Positions 8,849-16,469 of a stretch of DNA of 64,000 nt are shown here, piece after piece (within the stretch, counting starts at the first letter, position 1; each line of letters starts with the position of its first letter). This DNA comes from Novosphingobium sediminicola (GTDB lineage Bacteria > Pseudomonadota > Alphaproteobacteria > Sphingomonadales > Sphingomonadaceae), in contig NZ_JACIDX010000021.1 in the NCBI RefSeq assembly GCF_014196525.1, positions 26,056 through 90,055 of the forward strand, in the 5' to 3' direction. The notes under the pieces were generated by a model. That model worked only from the letters and a program-made list of their open reading frames with translations, was not told the origin of the DNA and made no database searches. A program made the position numbers and the translations under genes.

Positions 8849-9241
8849 TTAAGCCTCTCGTCGGCAATGGTGGGAAGCGCACCTTGGGGTAAACGTGCAA
8901 TGCCGTTTCTCTATGAGAGCTGGAATCGGGACTCCGGCGCCATCGCCCCCCGCGCCCGGCCGGACACAGCCCATCCGCACGCTGACCTCCCCCTTGGCCG
9001 CGCTTTCATCGCTTAGGCGGGCTGCCGCCGCGCCATCGATATGGCCTGACGCCGAGCGGGCGAAGGGTGGGTTCATGACGATGACGCTGGGCAGATCCGT
9101 CACGTGGTTCGCAATCTGCGTCGCATTGAAGCTGCTTATCTCCGCATCTGAGAAAAGGGAGGCAAGAATTGCGGCTCGCAGCGGATCGATTCCGTTAAGT
9201 TGGAGAAGGCCCTTCGCGGCGCGAAGCCATTGCGCCAGCAC
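8849..9241 (-). pseudogene. Decayed fragment of a SAM-dependent methyltransferase (strawberry-notch-type plasmid protein)
   Basis: Read on the minus strand, the first 65 or so codons below 9241 give ILASLFSDAEISSFNATQIA and then LPSVIVMNPPFARSASG. The NPPF motif preceded by a hydrophobic strand is the amino-methyltransferase motif IV. The surrounding pattern resembles the methyltransferase part of the large strawberry-notch-type helicase/methylase proteins common on alphaproteobacterial plasmids (from memory). After NPPF the sequence becomes low-complexity and Arg/Gly-rich, as after a frameshift. The piece has neither the SAM-binding glycine loop nor any helicase part. It is therefore a relic, and its position next to parA fits past rearrangement of the plasmid backbone. 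Confidence 0.5.
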
Positions 9242-9496
9242 CGAGGAGCGGTGTGATTAGACCCCAGTCAACACGGGGACTGCATTCGAGTGACAAGGTA
9301 CACGAAGGGTCACGGAGAAGGCCCTTCTCCCCCCAGTTTCGCAAACCATCCAAAATTCGTTCGATTGTACGCTAATGCCCCTCACAAACATGAGAGGTTT
9401 GCCTCAAGGCACCTATTGCGCCGCATGTCCCGATTTGATAGCTGAAATGGGAAATTTTTGACGAACTTTTTCCCGAATCAGAATCGGAGATGTCGC
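9242..9496. promoter_or_regulatory. Upstream region of parA, with two hairpins
   Basis: No gene is visible. The stretch contains a near-perfect hairpin, GGAGAAGG (9314-9321) with CCTTCTCC (9323-9330), and a smaller GAGG-TTTG-CCTC hairpin near 9393-9404, followed by an AT-rich block. Partition operons are usually autoregulated from such regions, so an operator or leader role is likely. I cannot assign -35/-10 boxes with confidence. A GGAGA Shine-Dalgarno just before GTG 9497 supports the parA start. Confidence 0.4.
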
Positions 9497-10693
9497 GTGC
9501 TGTCAGGTCAGACCCTTGATGCCATGATCACGGCCTGTGAAAATGCCAAAAGTGTACTTCGCAAAGCAGCGATTGACCCCTCTGAGCGTAAAACGCTGAA
9601 CATCACCTTGTCGGCATCCGTGGCAGCCGAGTTCCTTAACCGAACCCCGGAAGGCCTTGCGAAGGCTGAAGCGCGTGGCCGCCTCCCATCGCCCAAGACG
9701 GCCACGAATGGCCGTCGCTTTTACACGGTCGAAGACCTGATTGCGATCCGCGAAGCGCTGGGCATCAAGGTGGGCAAAGCCGAGGATGAGCGCGCTGTGG
9801 TTGTGGCCGTTCAAAACTTCAAGGGCGGGGTCAGCAAATCGACCACATCGAAGCATTTGGCCGATTATCTGGCGCTGCGTGGCTATCGCGTCTTGGTGGT
9901 CGATTGCGACCCCCAAGCATCCATGTCGGTGATGTTTGACGTCAACCTCGAAGAGCTGATCGACGAGACGCACACGCTTTCCAATTTTCTTTCGCCGCAA
10001 ATGGATGACGCGGATTCCTTCCGTAAAACGGTGCGCCCTACCGCTTGGCCCAATATCGACATCTGCCCCGCCAATCTGGGTTTGCAGGATACAGAATGGG
10101 AGCTGACCGCGACGATTGAGGACGGAGCAGGCGCAATTGCCGATGCCTTTCGCCGGTTGCGCGATGGTCTGGAGGAAGTGCGCGCCGACTATGACGTGAT
10201 CATTCTTGATCCGCCGCCGGCCATGGGCTTTCTTGGCATCAACACCCTGACTGCGGCGGACGGCTTGCTGATCCCTGTGCCCGCGCGCCAGCTCGATTAT
10301 CTCTCGACGATCCATTTCATGCAGACCTGCCGCGAAGCGCTGGATCTGATCAGCAAATTTGATCCCACCATCGACTATGGCTTCATTCGGGTGGTTTGCA
10401 CGATGTTTCAGCCCAACCGGACCAATGAGGCGCAAATGCTTCAAGTCATGGAAAAAACCTATGCTGGGCAGATGATTAAGACGCCTATTTTGCTGTCCGA
10501 GGAAATCAAGAACGCGGGCGTGCTCATGTCTTCGATCTATGAGGTCAACAAACCCTATGGCTCGCATCAGACGTTTACGCGGTGTCGCGACAATTTGAAC
10601 ATGGTGTTCAAGGAAGTTGAGCGCGAGATCTGCAAACAATGGCCGTCGCGCATGACGCAGATCGGCACCGACAAGCTGACGGAGGCGGCATAA
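9497..10693 (+). CDS. parA: Plasmid partition ATPase, RepA/ParA type
   Basis: GTG 9497 is chosen for its GGAGA ribosome-binding site; a TTG at 9458 would add 13 residues. The protein has 398 residues. The N-terminal third carries a MerR-like helix-turn-helix (about 45-85, with NGRRFYTVEDLIAIR), as in RepA proteins of repABC plasmids. The ATPase part starts near residue 95 with deviant Walker A FKGGVSKSTTSKH (about 110-122), followed by VVDCDPQAS (Walker A') and DVIILDPPPAMG (Walker B). ParA ATPases pattern on the nucleoid and move the ParB-bound centromere; the HTH often binds the operon's own promoter. The stop TAA abuts the parB ATG, so the two genes are one operon. Confidence 0.93.
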   Translation: MLSGQTLDAMITACENAKSVLRKAAIDPSERKTLNITLSASVAAEFLNRTPEGLAKAEARGRLPSPKTATNGRRFYTVEDLIAIREALGIKVGKAEDERAVVVAVQNFKGGVSKSTTSKHLADYLALRGYRVLVVDCDPQASMSVMFDVNLEELIDETHTLSNFLSPQMDDADSFRKTVRPTAWPNIDICPANLGLQDTEWELTATIEDGAGAIADAFRRLRDGLEEVRADYDVIILDPPPAMGFLGINTLTAADGLLIPVPARQLDYLSTIHFMQTCREALDLISKFDPTIDYGFIRVVCTMFQPNRTNEAQMLQVMEKTYAGQMIKTPILLSEEIKNAGVLMSSIYEVNKPYGSHQTFTRCRDNLNMVFKEVEREICKQWPSRMTQIGTDKLTEAA

Positions 10694-11803
10694 ATGGCAA
10701 TGGGTGGAAAGCGCCGCAGCCTGCTGGCCAATGCGATTGAGAGTTTGGGCGTCCCTGTGGCCCCTTCCACACCCGCCGCTGAGGTCGAGCCCGAAGAGCG
10801 CTTCGAGGATCTGACGCCGCTTGAGGATGTGGAAGTGGAAGCGGCGGACGCCGGCCCGACCCATCCCTCATTCCTCGCCCGGCGCGCTCAATCGCTGGGT
10901 GAAGTCAGCCGGACAGTCAAACGCCCCACCATCCGCCTTAAACCCAGCGAATGCTCGATTTGGCCGGGAAATGCTAGAAATTACAATGATTTGAATTATC
11001 AGCGCTGTGAAAGTCTGATCAATTCCATCAAAGAAGAAGGGCGCAATCGCGAGGCGGTTGTCGTGCGCCGCACGAATGATGGCCCCCTGCCCTATGAACT
11101 GCTGGTCGGGACCCGTCGTCATTGGTCTGTCTCGTGGCTGCATGCCAACAACCATTCCGAGGTAGAATTCATTGCCCGGATCGAGACGCTCGATGATGAG
11201 GGCGCTTTCCGCCTTGCCGATCTTGAGAACCGAGAGCGTGAGGACGTTACCGATTTGGAGCGGGCGCGCAATTACCTGCATGCCGTTGAGGCCTATTATG
11301 GCGGTGTGCGCGCAAGAATGGCTGAGCGGTTGGCGATTGCACCGACCAGCCTCTATAATTTTATTCGCCTGGGCGAACTCAGCGACGAGGTCATCGCGGC
11401 ATTTCCTGACACGGCAAGCGTCAAGGCCGCCCATGCAAACAAGCTGGCGCCGCATTGGAAGGCGGAAATCGAGCGCGACCGTATTCTAGCAGAAGCTCAG
11501 ATCATCGCGGACGAGCAGGCAACCCTGCGGAAAAATGGCGAAAGGCTGATCGACGCGGCAAAGGTGTGCGATCGCCTGATCGCAGCCGCAAAAGACCGCA
11601 GCGGGCGCCCCAAGCGGGCCGAGAGCAAGGCCCCCCCTCCCCTGTTTTCCAGCGAGGGAGATTTGCTTGGCCATATCGTTGCGGATTCAGCCAAGAAAGG
11701 GATGACGATCACGATCAATCCGGCTGAATTGCTGTCGGTGGACGAGATCCTGGCCGCTTTGCGCCCCGCGATCGAAGCGGCAAAGTTTGCAAAGAAGGTT
11801 TAA
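10694..11803 (+). CDS. parB: Plasmid partition protein, RepB/ParB type
   Basis: A 369-residue protein that begins directly after the parA stop (no spacer), indicating translational coupling. The ParB/Srx-type N-terminal domain (about residues 75-180) contains NARNYNDLN, the arginine-rich VGTRRHWS at the position of the GxRR CTPase motif, and ADLENREREDVTDLERARNYL. A helix-turn-helix follows (about 205-235, RMAERLAIAPTSLYNFIRLG). The extreme N terminus, KRRSLLANAIESLG, resembles RepB proteins. ParB binds the plasmid centromere and stimulates ParA. Two identical palindromes that could be its sites, or initiator sites, lie at 11837 and 13201, on both sides of repA. Confidence 0.92.
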   Translation: MAMGGKRRSLLANAIESLGVPVAPSTPAAEVEPEERFEDLTPLEDVEVEAADAGPTHPSFLARRAQSLGEVSRTVKRPTIRLKPSECSIWPGNARNYNDLNYQRCESLINSIKEEGRNREAVVVRRTNDGPLPYELLVGTRRHWSVSWLHANNHSEVEFIARIETLDDEGAFRLADLENREREDVTDLERARNYLHAVEAYYGGVRARMAERLAIAPTSLYNFIRLGELSDEVIAAFPDTASVKAAHANKLAPHWKAEIERDRILAEAQIIADEQATLRKNGERLIDAAKVCDRLIAAAKDRSGRPKRAESKAPPPLFSSEGDLLGHIVADSAKKGMTITINPAELLSVDEILAALRPAIEAAKFAKKV

Positions 11804-11836
11804 TTATCTCATATTTTCAAATGGATGATGGCAATC

Positions 11837-11866
11837 TACCAACTTGGTAATTCAGCGTGTTGGTAG
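11837..11866. promoter_or_regulatory. Palindrome upstream of repA with an extra half-site
   Basis: TACCAACTTGGTA (11837-11849) is an odd-length palindrome with 6-base arms. Seventeen bases further on, GTTGGTAG (11859-11866) repeats one arm, so CTACCAAC (11836-11843) can also pair with it. The exact 13-mer recurs at 13201-13213 after repA. It sits in the leader of repA, 36 bases before its start, so it may be an operator for the initiator, a parS-like site for ParB, or both. Confidence 0.6.
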
Positions 11867-11884
11867 AGCATCACAAGGCGATTG

Positions 11885-13006
11885 ATGACACGATCCAAAG
11901 GCCCTGATCACGATCTGCAAGCAGATCTGTTTCTGCCGCAGATTACATCCCTCCCCATCCGGGATCAGAGGGATACGATGGAGCGTCCGTTTTTCTCGCT
12001 GCACAAGCGCAAGCGCGTCAAGCCTATCGACTATACCAGCCCGGACGGCAAAGTGTCCGTCCACGTCACGGGCAACAGCGAGTATGGCATAGCCACGATC
12101 TACGATCTGGACATCCTGATCTATTGTGCGTCCGTCCTGATGGAACATAAACGGCGGGGTGTGAACGACATCCCCCAAACGCTTGGCGTCGTTCCCTACG
12201 ATATGCTCAGGACGCTTCGGCGCGACACAGGCGGCGGGGAATATGAAGGGCTGGCAAACGCCCTCAACCGCCTGCAATCAACGACAGTCAAAACCAACAT
12301 TCGGACCCATGGCCGCCGCGAGCACACTTTCTCCTGGATCGACAGTTACAGTCAGGTCGTCGATCCTAACGGCAAGATCCGGGGCATGCGCATCACGCTT
12401 GCCAAATGGTTCTACGATGGCGTGCTGATGGATGGCGGTGTGCTGGCCATTGATCCGGCCTATTTTGAGATTAAGGGCGGCGTGATGCGCTGGCTTTATC
12501 GCGTTGCCCGCAAACATGCCGGTGGTAATGGCGCTGATGGCTTCACCATCTCTATGCCTACCCTGTATGAGAAGTCCGGCTCGGAATCGCCTTATCGTCG
12601 CTTCAAGTTTGAGATGCTCAAACTTGCGCGGGAAAACAGCCTTCCCGGTTATTCCCTCGAAATCGTCGAGCATCCGGACAAGGAGCCCTCCATCAAGATG
12701 GTGCGCCGGGCCACTTTCGCTTCGGCCGCTGGAGGCGAAGAAGTAATCCCCCCTGCCCTCAAACGTCCTGCAAGAAAGAAAGTGGAAAGCCGTGACAATC
12801 GGCCAGAGTTTCCGGCTGATGGCCACATCGGTTATACGCCATTCGGTTCCATTGCCCGCGAGGCACTCCCTCATCCCCAACGAGACCTTGGCCTGATTGC
12901 CGACGAGTTCCGGCGCTTTATTGCCACGCGCAAGATCCCGGCTGACGCCATTAACATCGCTCAAATTTTTGCGACATTCTGTTCGCGGCAATCTCCAGCC
13001 ATCTGA
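11885..13006 (+). CDS. repA: Plasmid replication initiator, RPA family
   Basis: ATG 11885 is used; a TTG one codon earlier is possible, and AAGGCG supports either. The product has 373 residues. The central region, ERPFFSLHKRKR, FWYDG-like KWFYDGVLMDGG and LYRVARKHAG, matches the replication initiator protein A (RPA) family of alphaproteobacterial plasmids as I know it. It has winged-helix character expected for iteron binding. It would recognise the iterons found 80 to 680 bases downstream and open the origin. Gene order parA-parB-repA with iterons after repA fits a self-contained replicon module. Sphingomonad megaplasmids are known to include an RPA class, which fits the host guess. Related proteins are also called TrfA-like or RepA, so the symbol is loose. 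Confidence 0.85.
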   Translation: MTRSKGPDHDLQADLFLPQITSLPIRDQRDTMERPFFSLHKRKRVKPIDYTSPDGKVSVHVTGNSEYGIATIYDLDILIYCASVLMEHKRRGVNDIPQTLGVVPYDMLRTLRRDTGGGEYEGLANALNRLQSTTVKTNIRTHGRREHTFSWIDSYSQVVDPNGKIRGMRITLAKWFYDGVLMDGGVLAIDPAYFEIKGGVMRWLYRVARKHAGGNGADGFTISMPTLYEKSGSESPYRRFKFEMLKLARENSLPGYSLEIVEHPDKEPSIKMVRRATFASAAGGEEVIPPALKRPARKKVESRDNRPEFPADGHIGYTPFGSIAREALPHPQRDLGLIADEFRRFIATRKIPADAINIAQIFATFCSRQSPAI

Positions 13007-13165
13007 ACATCTTTTTGGCAGCCCGCGTCGGACAGGCTCGGACCCGGAAGGTTCGAGGGGAATCTGCTGCTTCTTTTACGCGATCTTCGGGGTTTCAGGA
13101 ACGCTACAGAAGCGCACGCTTTGCTCCACGCCATTGGGCTAGCCGAAACGAAGCACGACTTACAG

Positions 13166-13179
13166 AATAAGCGCTTATT
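13166..13179. promoter_or_regulatory. Perfect palindrome AATAAGCGCTTATT
   Basis: A fully symmetric 14-base site in the origin, 22 bases before the second TACCAACTTGGTA copy and between iterons 1 and 2. Probably a protein-binding site; the protein is unknown. Confidence 0.45.
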
Positions 13180-13200
13180 TTCATAAATTTAGGGCCGCTT

Positions 13201-13213
13201 TACCAACTTGGTA
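13201..13213. promoter_or_regulatory. Second copy of the TACCAACTTGGTA palindrome
   Basis: Identical in all 13 bases to the site at 11837-11849 in front of repA. Having the same palindrome on both sides of the initiator gene suggests binding by ParB (centromere) or by RepA itself. Confidence 0.6.
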
Positions 13214-13774
13214 GCCGCCCCGCCTTACGCGAACAGGTAAAGCAGCCTCTGCCATAGCGCATGACGATCATCGGTGCCCGCTGCGCTGTTCCTGAAAACC
13301 CGTGCTTTGCGTGACCATCGGCTCTCCCAAGAAAGAGCACTCTTGCGCATTCAGACGATAGGCGTTCCTGAAACCCCGTGTCGTAGCTGAGCAGTCAAGG
13401 CAGCCGCCGAATCCCAAAAATGTTGCTGGCACGGCAAATCGCTGTCTTGTGGGTAATGGGCCTTGTCATTTGAGTTCGAAGGCAGTGATTACAGCCCGTT
13501 TTTCGGCAATTTGCCGCCACTCTCTCGCATGCACAATCAGCCACGGGGTTTTAGGAACACTTTCCCAGAACGACTGAAATCAGCCTATGTTGCCCGTTCT
13601 CCTCCCTCTCGGTGGATCGGGAACATATTCACGGGGCTGAAGGAACGCAGATTCGGGGTTTAAGGAACGGATCGTCGGGTTTGAAGGAACAGCGGCTTTC
13701 ACCGACTCGTTGAATTTGGCTGAGTCGGGCGCTTAAAGCTCTCCTTTAACTTCTATAACTTCCTATAACTGAAT

Positions 13775-13808
13775 AAGGACGGCTAACGCCGCCCTTCCTC
13801 CTTTTTTA
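13775..13808 (+). terminator. Hairpin with T-run at the end of the origin region
   Basis: AAGGACGGC (13775-13783) can pair with GCCGCCCTT (13788-13796) with one mismatch, loop TAAC, followed by CCTCC and six T. It looks like a rho-independent terminator for plus-strand transcription leaving the origin, which would shield the convergent RES/Xre operon. Confidence 0.6.
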
Positions 13809-13855
13809 TAATTTTGAATGGATCAAATCCAAACTCACAGGTGCTCAGCTAGATC

Positions 13856-14353
13856 TCAATGCGAAAGTCGTCCTTGATCGTCGATCAATCGCAGAAGGGC
13901 AGGGGGTTCATTGCCCCATTGCCACAAGACCAGATTTTCGGAGCCTAATGGAGTATGAGGCGCAAAACTAGGCACCAATATGCCGGCATAGCCTTGTGCG
14001 GCTAAATCCAGCGCCAGACGTTGAGTAGGGGCAATGCCGCCCGACAGCATCACATCGCGCCACGCTGGATCGCCAATTTGCGATGGGGTCATTGCAACAG
14101 ATGCCAAATTTTTGGGATCTGTCGCATTAAAAATATTCCTGATCTCGGCATGATAGGCCACCAAAGTGATTGGTTGAAAGGCGCCAACCTGATTGGCCTC
14201 TCTCATCGCCGTTTCCGGTTTCAAACTGGTATAGAGCGCCGCCATACCTTTTGGGTTGAAACGTCCGCCAAATTGCGCAGCACCTTCGCCCGAGAGCGGG
14301 CTTCGCGCCCATATGGGATTGAGGGCTCGGAAGAGTGTGCCGACATAGTCCAT
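13856..14353 (-). CDS. RES-domain toxin
   Basis: A 165-residue protein of RES type: FGGRFNPKG with R31, the conserved ALYTSLKPETAMREA segment with Y41, E47 and E52, and the C-terminal LALDLAAQGYAGILVPSFA and LWQWG segments. RES toxins degrade NAD+ in cells and resemble ADP-ribosyltransferases. The ATG is 9 bases after the stop of the antitoxin gene, so the pair forms one operon in the usual antitoxin-toxin order. Placed next to the origin, it most likely stabilises the replicon by killing plasmid-free segregants. Confidence 0.9.
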   Translation of the reverse strand: MDYVGTLFRALNPIWARSPLSGEGAAQFGGRFNPKGMAALYTSLKPETAMREANQVGAFQPITLVAYHAEIRNIFNATDPKNLASVAMTPSQIGDPAWRDVMLSGGIAPTQRLALDLAAQGYAGILVPSFAPHTPLGSENLVLWQWGNEPPALLRLIDDQGRLSH

Positions 14354-14362
14354 GGATCAAGC

Positions 14363-14713
14363 TCAGGCGTGAACGCCGGCATCCACAGCGTCGATATAGT
14401 CCAGCACATCATGCGCGCGTCCGGCCTGAACCAATTGCATCGCAGTTTGTCCTGAAAAGCCGGGGAGGGGCTCGGAGCGGAACCAGGCATAGGCAACAAG
14501 GGAAGTGCCGAACCTTGGTTCAACCTTGTTCAGGACTTCGACCAATTCGCGCAGTCGCTTCTGAATCCTAGGTTGCCGCACGCGGACTGCCCGCTGAATC
14601 GAATCTTTTCCCAAGCCTGCGGTTCGCGCCAGATCGTCGGCATTGGTCAGCAAAGATGCTGCGATACGACGAGGATCAAACATTCCGTCACTGGTATAGG
14701 CTTCAAGGCTCAT
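14363..14713 (-). CDS. Xre/MbcA/ParS-type antitoxin (toxin-binding domain)
   Basis: ATG 14713 is chosen; an upstream in-frame codon at 14785 would add residues that look like translated promoter DNA. The 116-residue product has an N-terminal Xre-like helix-turn-helix region (ADDLARTAGLGKDSIQRAVR) and a C-terminal toxin-binding domain (FGTSLVAYAWFRSEPLPGFSG followed by TAMQLVQAGRAHDVLDYID), the hallmark of antitoxins paired with RES toxins. Upstream sequence on the minus strand has TTGACG and, about 18 bases later, TATGGG as a possible promoter, plus overlapping inverted repeats around 14715-14745 that could be its own operator. The protein would neutralise the RES toxin and repress the operon. 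Confidence 0.86.
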   Translation of the reverse strand: MSLEAYTSDGMFDPRRIAASLLTNADDLARTAGLGKDSIQRAVRVRQPRIQKRLRELVEVLNKVEPRFGTSLVAYAWFRSEPLPGFSGQTAMQLVQAGRAHDVLDYIDAVDAGVHA

Positions 14714-15162
14714 AGCTATCAATATCCCATAGATACTGACGGTATATAGCGTCAAATTCCATGGCGTCAACGGTCGGCCTCGCACGCACGCGCTAAGCGA
14801 AGCGTTCCCAATCTCTTGTGTTATGCGGATAGTCCAAGCTAATTGAGCCCCTGCGATACCCGGCCACTCGCCCTAAAGGTGAGTACGAACGAATAATGCT
14901 CTACTGGCTAGCTTAGCCGCATTCACTGCCCTGCCTGGCGTTTGCCAGGCTCGATCATGTCGTTTCGGATGCGCAGCTATCAGACGATATGGGGCAGGTG
15001 GTGGCCAGTCGTTACAATGCGATGGCGCATTCGTTGAGCAACGATGACAGGGCAAAGCGATAGCCGAGGTCGTTGGCCCGGTCATTGGCCTTCGCCTATG
15101 CCGCCGCCTGGTCTGGCCAAAGGCTAGAACAACCTGTTCGGTGCCTAGGGGACGCCTTGATC
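14714..15162. other. Gene-poor stretch between the toxin-antitoxin pair and the phospholipase genes
   Basis: The first 60 bases are the antitoxin promoter region. The rest has no intact gene I can support. A GCCTGGC-GTTT-GCCAGGC hairpin lies at 14933-14950. On the minus strand around 15000-15100 the frame NDRANDLGYRFALSSLLNEC reads like coding sequence, but it is stopped at once, so it may be a remnant of an unknown gene. Confidence 0.5.
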
Positions 15163-16407
15163 CTAGCGCGTTGCAGGCCAGACGATCGGGGCTGTCTGCG
15201 CTTTGGCCCAGTCTGCCTTGCTGACGCGTTCGACGGGCAGGTTTCCGCAACGTTGGGCGGTGCGCATGGGATTGCACATGCTGGCGGCATGATCGGGCAG
15301 GCTGACGGTGAACCCTCCGGCAAAGCGCGGATCGGCCCAAAGATAGTCCGTCGAGACCGATTGTGCGCCCGAATGCAGAGCGATGTCACGATGGGCGATA
15401 TCGTTGGTGCGGGCCTGCCATGTGCCTTCATCGGCGCGGGTGCGGACCAGAAAGCCCGCTTTTACATCGCGGGCAATGCGATCTGCATCCTCGACCGGGC
15501 GGTTCAGCGTCAGATAGGCGGCGGCGGGGGATTGTTCGTCGGTGTTGATGAACATCACCCGGCCTTCGAGCGAAGAGCGATGCCCGCGATAAAGGGCCAC
15601 CTTCTCGGGCGCTTCGTCCAGCGCGAAGAGGATGCGCCCGCGTGCCGCGCCCAGCCGGGGCCAGTTATTATGCAGCACCGCTTCGCGCAGGGTGGCATAA
15701 CGGCCCTGTACATCGTCAGGCGTCAGCAATTGCGCAGGGGGCAAGACCGCCCGCACTTCAGCATCCAGCGCATCGAAAGCGGCCTCGTCGAAGGAGAGCA
15801 GGGGGGTGCCGCCCGGCAGAGTCTTACCGTCCTTGGCGTTGATCAGGATGGTGACGGGGGCGTGACGCGGATGCGCGCGGGACCAATCGCGCACCATGCC
15901 AAGGCAGGCCTTGAAGGTGATGCAATGGGAGCGGAAATCGACATCGGGGACATGCTGCACCTTGAAGCCGGGCCGCTGCATCGCGCGCACCCATGCCGGA
16001 TCGAGCGCCGTTTGTGTCTGCGCGGCGATCATGGGATGGGCATAACGGCCGCCCTGCGGATCATAGACCACGTCGATCTCGATCTCCCGCGCGCCAAAGT
16101 CCAGTTGGGCGGTGATGGATTTATGGGCATAGTCCAGCTCCTGCGCCAAGCGGGGATTATAGGCCGTTATCAGCCGATAATCGGCGGGAGGGATGGCCCG
16201 CTTATAGCTGTTATGCGTCCCAACCGTCAGCAGATCGTTGACCCTCAGATTGACATCCATCCAGCGCTCCTCGCAGCCCTTTCCGGCATGAGCAACATCG
16301 GGCGCGTCGAGGCGGCAGACATCACGGTGCGCCGCCGCCGGGGTGGCAAGGGCGGCTAGTCCCATCGTAAGGGGCAGCAGCAAGGGGCCGGAAGCAGGCA
16401 GGCGCAT
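15163..16407 (-). CDS. Secreted PI-PLC-like protein (Ca2+-dependent phosphoinositide phospholipase C type), copy 2
   Basis: ATG 16407 is chosen because it follows AAGGA by six bases and begins a clear signal peptide (MRLPASGPLLLPLTMGLAAL, cleavage after AAA). A TTG at 16413 is the only upstream alternative. The 414-residue protein has the TIM-barrel PI-PLC hallmarks: VGTHNSYK with the first catalytic His near residue 64, REIEIDVVYDP (metal ligands), and VQHVPDVDFRSHC with the second His. The fold cleaves phosphoinositides or similar phosphodiesters, and the signal peptide puts it in the periplasm or outside. It is the last gene of a minus-strand run and a paralogue of its upstream neighbour. 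Confidence 0.83.
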   Translation of the reverse strand: MRLPASGPLLLPLTMGLAALATPAAAHRDVCRLDAPDVAHAGKGCEERWMDVNLRVNDLLTVGTHNSYKRAIPPADYRLITAYNPRLAQELDYAHKSITAQLDFGAREIEIDVVYDPQGGRYAHPMIAAQTQTALDPAWVRAMQRPGFKVQHVPDVDFRSHCITFKACLGMVRDWSRAHPRHAPVTILINAKDGKTLPGGTPLLSFDEAAFDALDAEVRAVLPPAQLLTPDDVQGRYATLREAVLHNNWPRLGAARGRILFALDEAPEKVALYRGHRSSLEGRVMFINTDEQSPAAAYLTLNRPVEDADRIARDVKAGFLVRTRADEGTWQARTNDIAHRDIALHSGAQSVSTDYLWADPRFAGGFTVSLPDHAASMCNPMRTAQRCGNLPVERVSKADWAKAQTAPIVWPATR

Positions 16408-16469
16408 GTACAATCCTTGACTGGGGTGAGGGCAGTTTATGGAGGCATCGCGCAGATGCCCCCATATGC

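Larger units (their letters stand above)
13088..13690. repeat. Seven iterons, last three in tandem every 22 bases
   Basis: Plus-orientation copies lie at 13088-13102, 13544-13558, 13632-13646, 13654-13668 and 13676-13690. Minus-orientation copies lie at 13288-13302 and 13364-13378. All share CGGG at one end and AGGAAC at the other, with variation at the middle three to four bases. The last three copies start exactly 22 bases apart, which is two helical turns, so initiator molecules would line up on one face. The spread, mixed-orientation copies may serve copy-number control by handcuffing. Confidence 0.88.
13007..13855. other. Replication origin region (iterons, palindromes, AT-rich segment)
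   Basis: This 850-base stretch has no convincing gene. It holds seven copies of a 15-base iteron with consensus CGGGGTTTnAGGAAC, a copy of the TACCAACTTGGTA palindrome, a perfect 14-base palindrome AATAAGCGCTTATT, and an AT-rich end (13741-13835) with two CTATAACT repeats and a terminator-like hairpin. Iterons just downstream of an RPA-type initiator gene are the usual signature of oriV. The AT-rich block next to the three tandem iterons is a good candidate for the unwinding element. I see no clear DnaA box. Confidence 0.82.

Noticed and set aside
13463..13663. Small open frame of 66 codons in the origin
   Set aside because: It runs through several iterons, has no ribosome-binding site and no recognisable product.
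13088..13690. CRISPR array
   Set aside because: The repeats are 15 bases, occur in both orientations and have irregular spacing except the last three. They are iterons.
9242..13855. repABC-type parS palindrome (GTT...AAC)
   Set aside because: I looked for the GTTnnCnnGCnnGnnAAC pattern around parAB and repA and did not find it.
14873..15340. Open frame of 155 codons on the minus strand near the PI-PLC genes
   Set aside because: It overlaps the end of PI-PLC copy 2, is Arg/Pro/His-rich, and no family was recognised.
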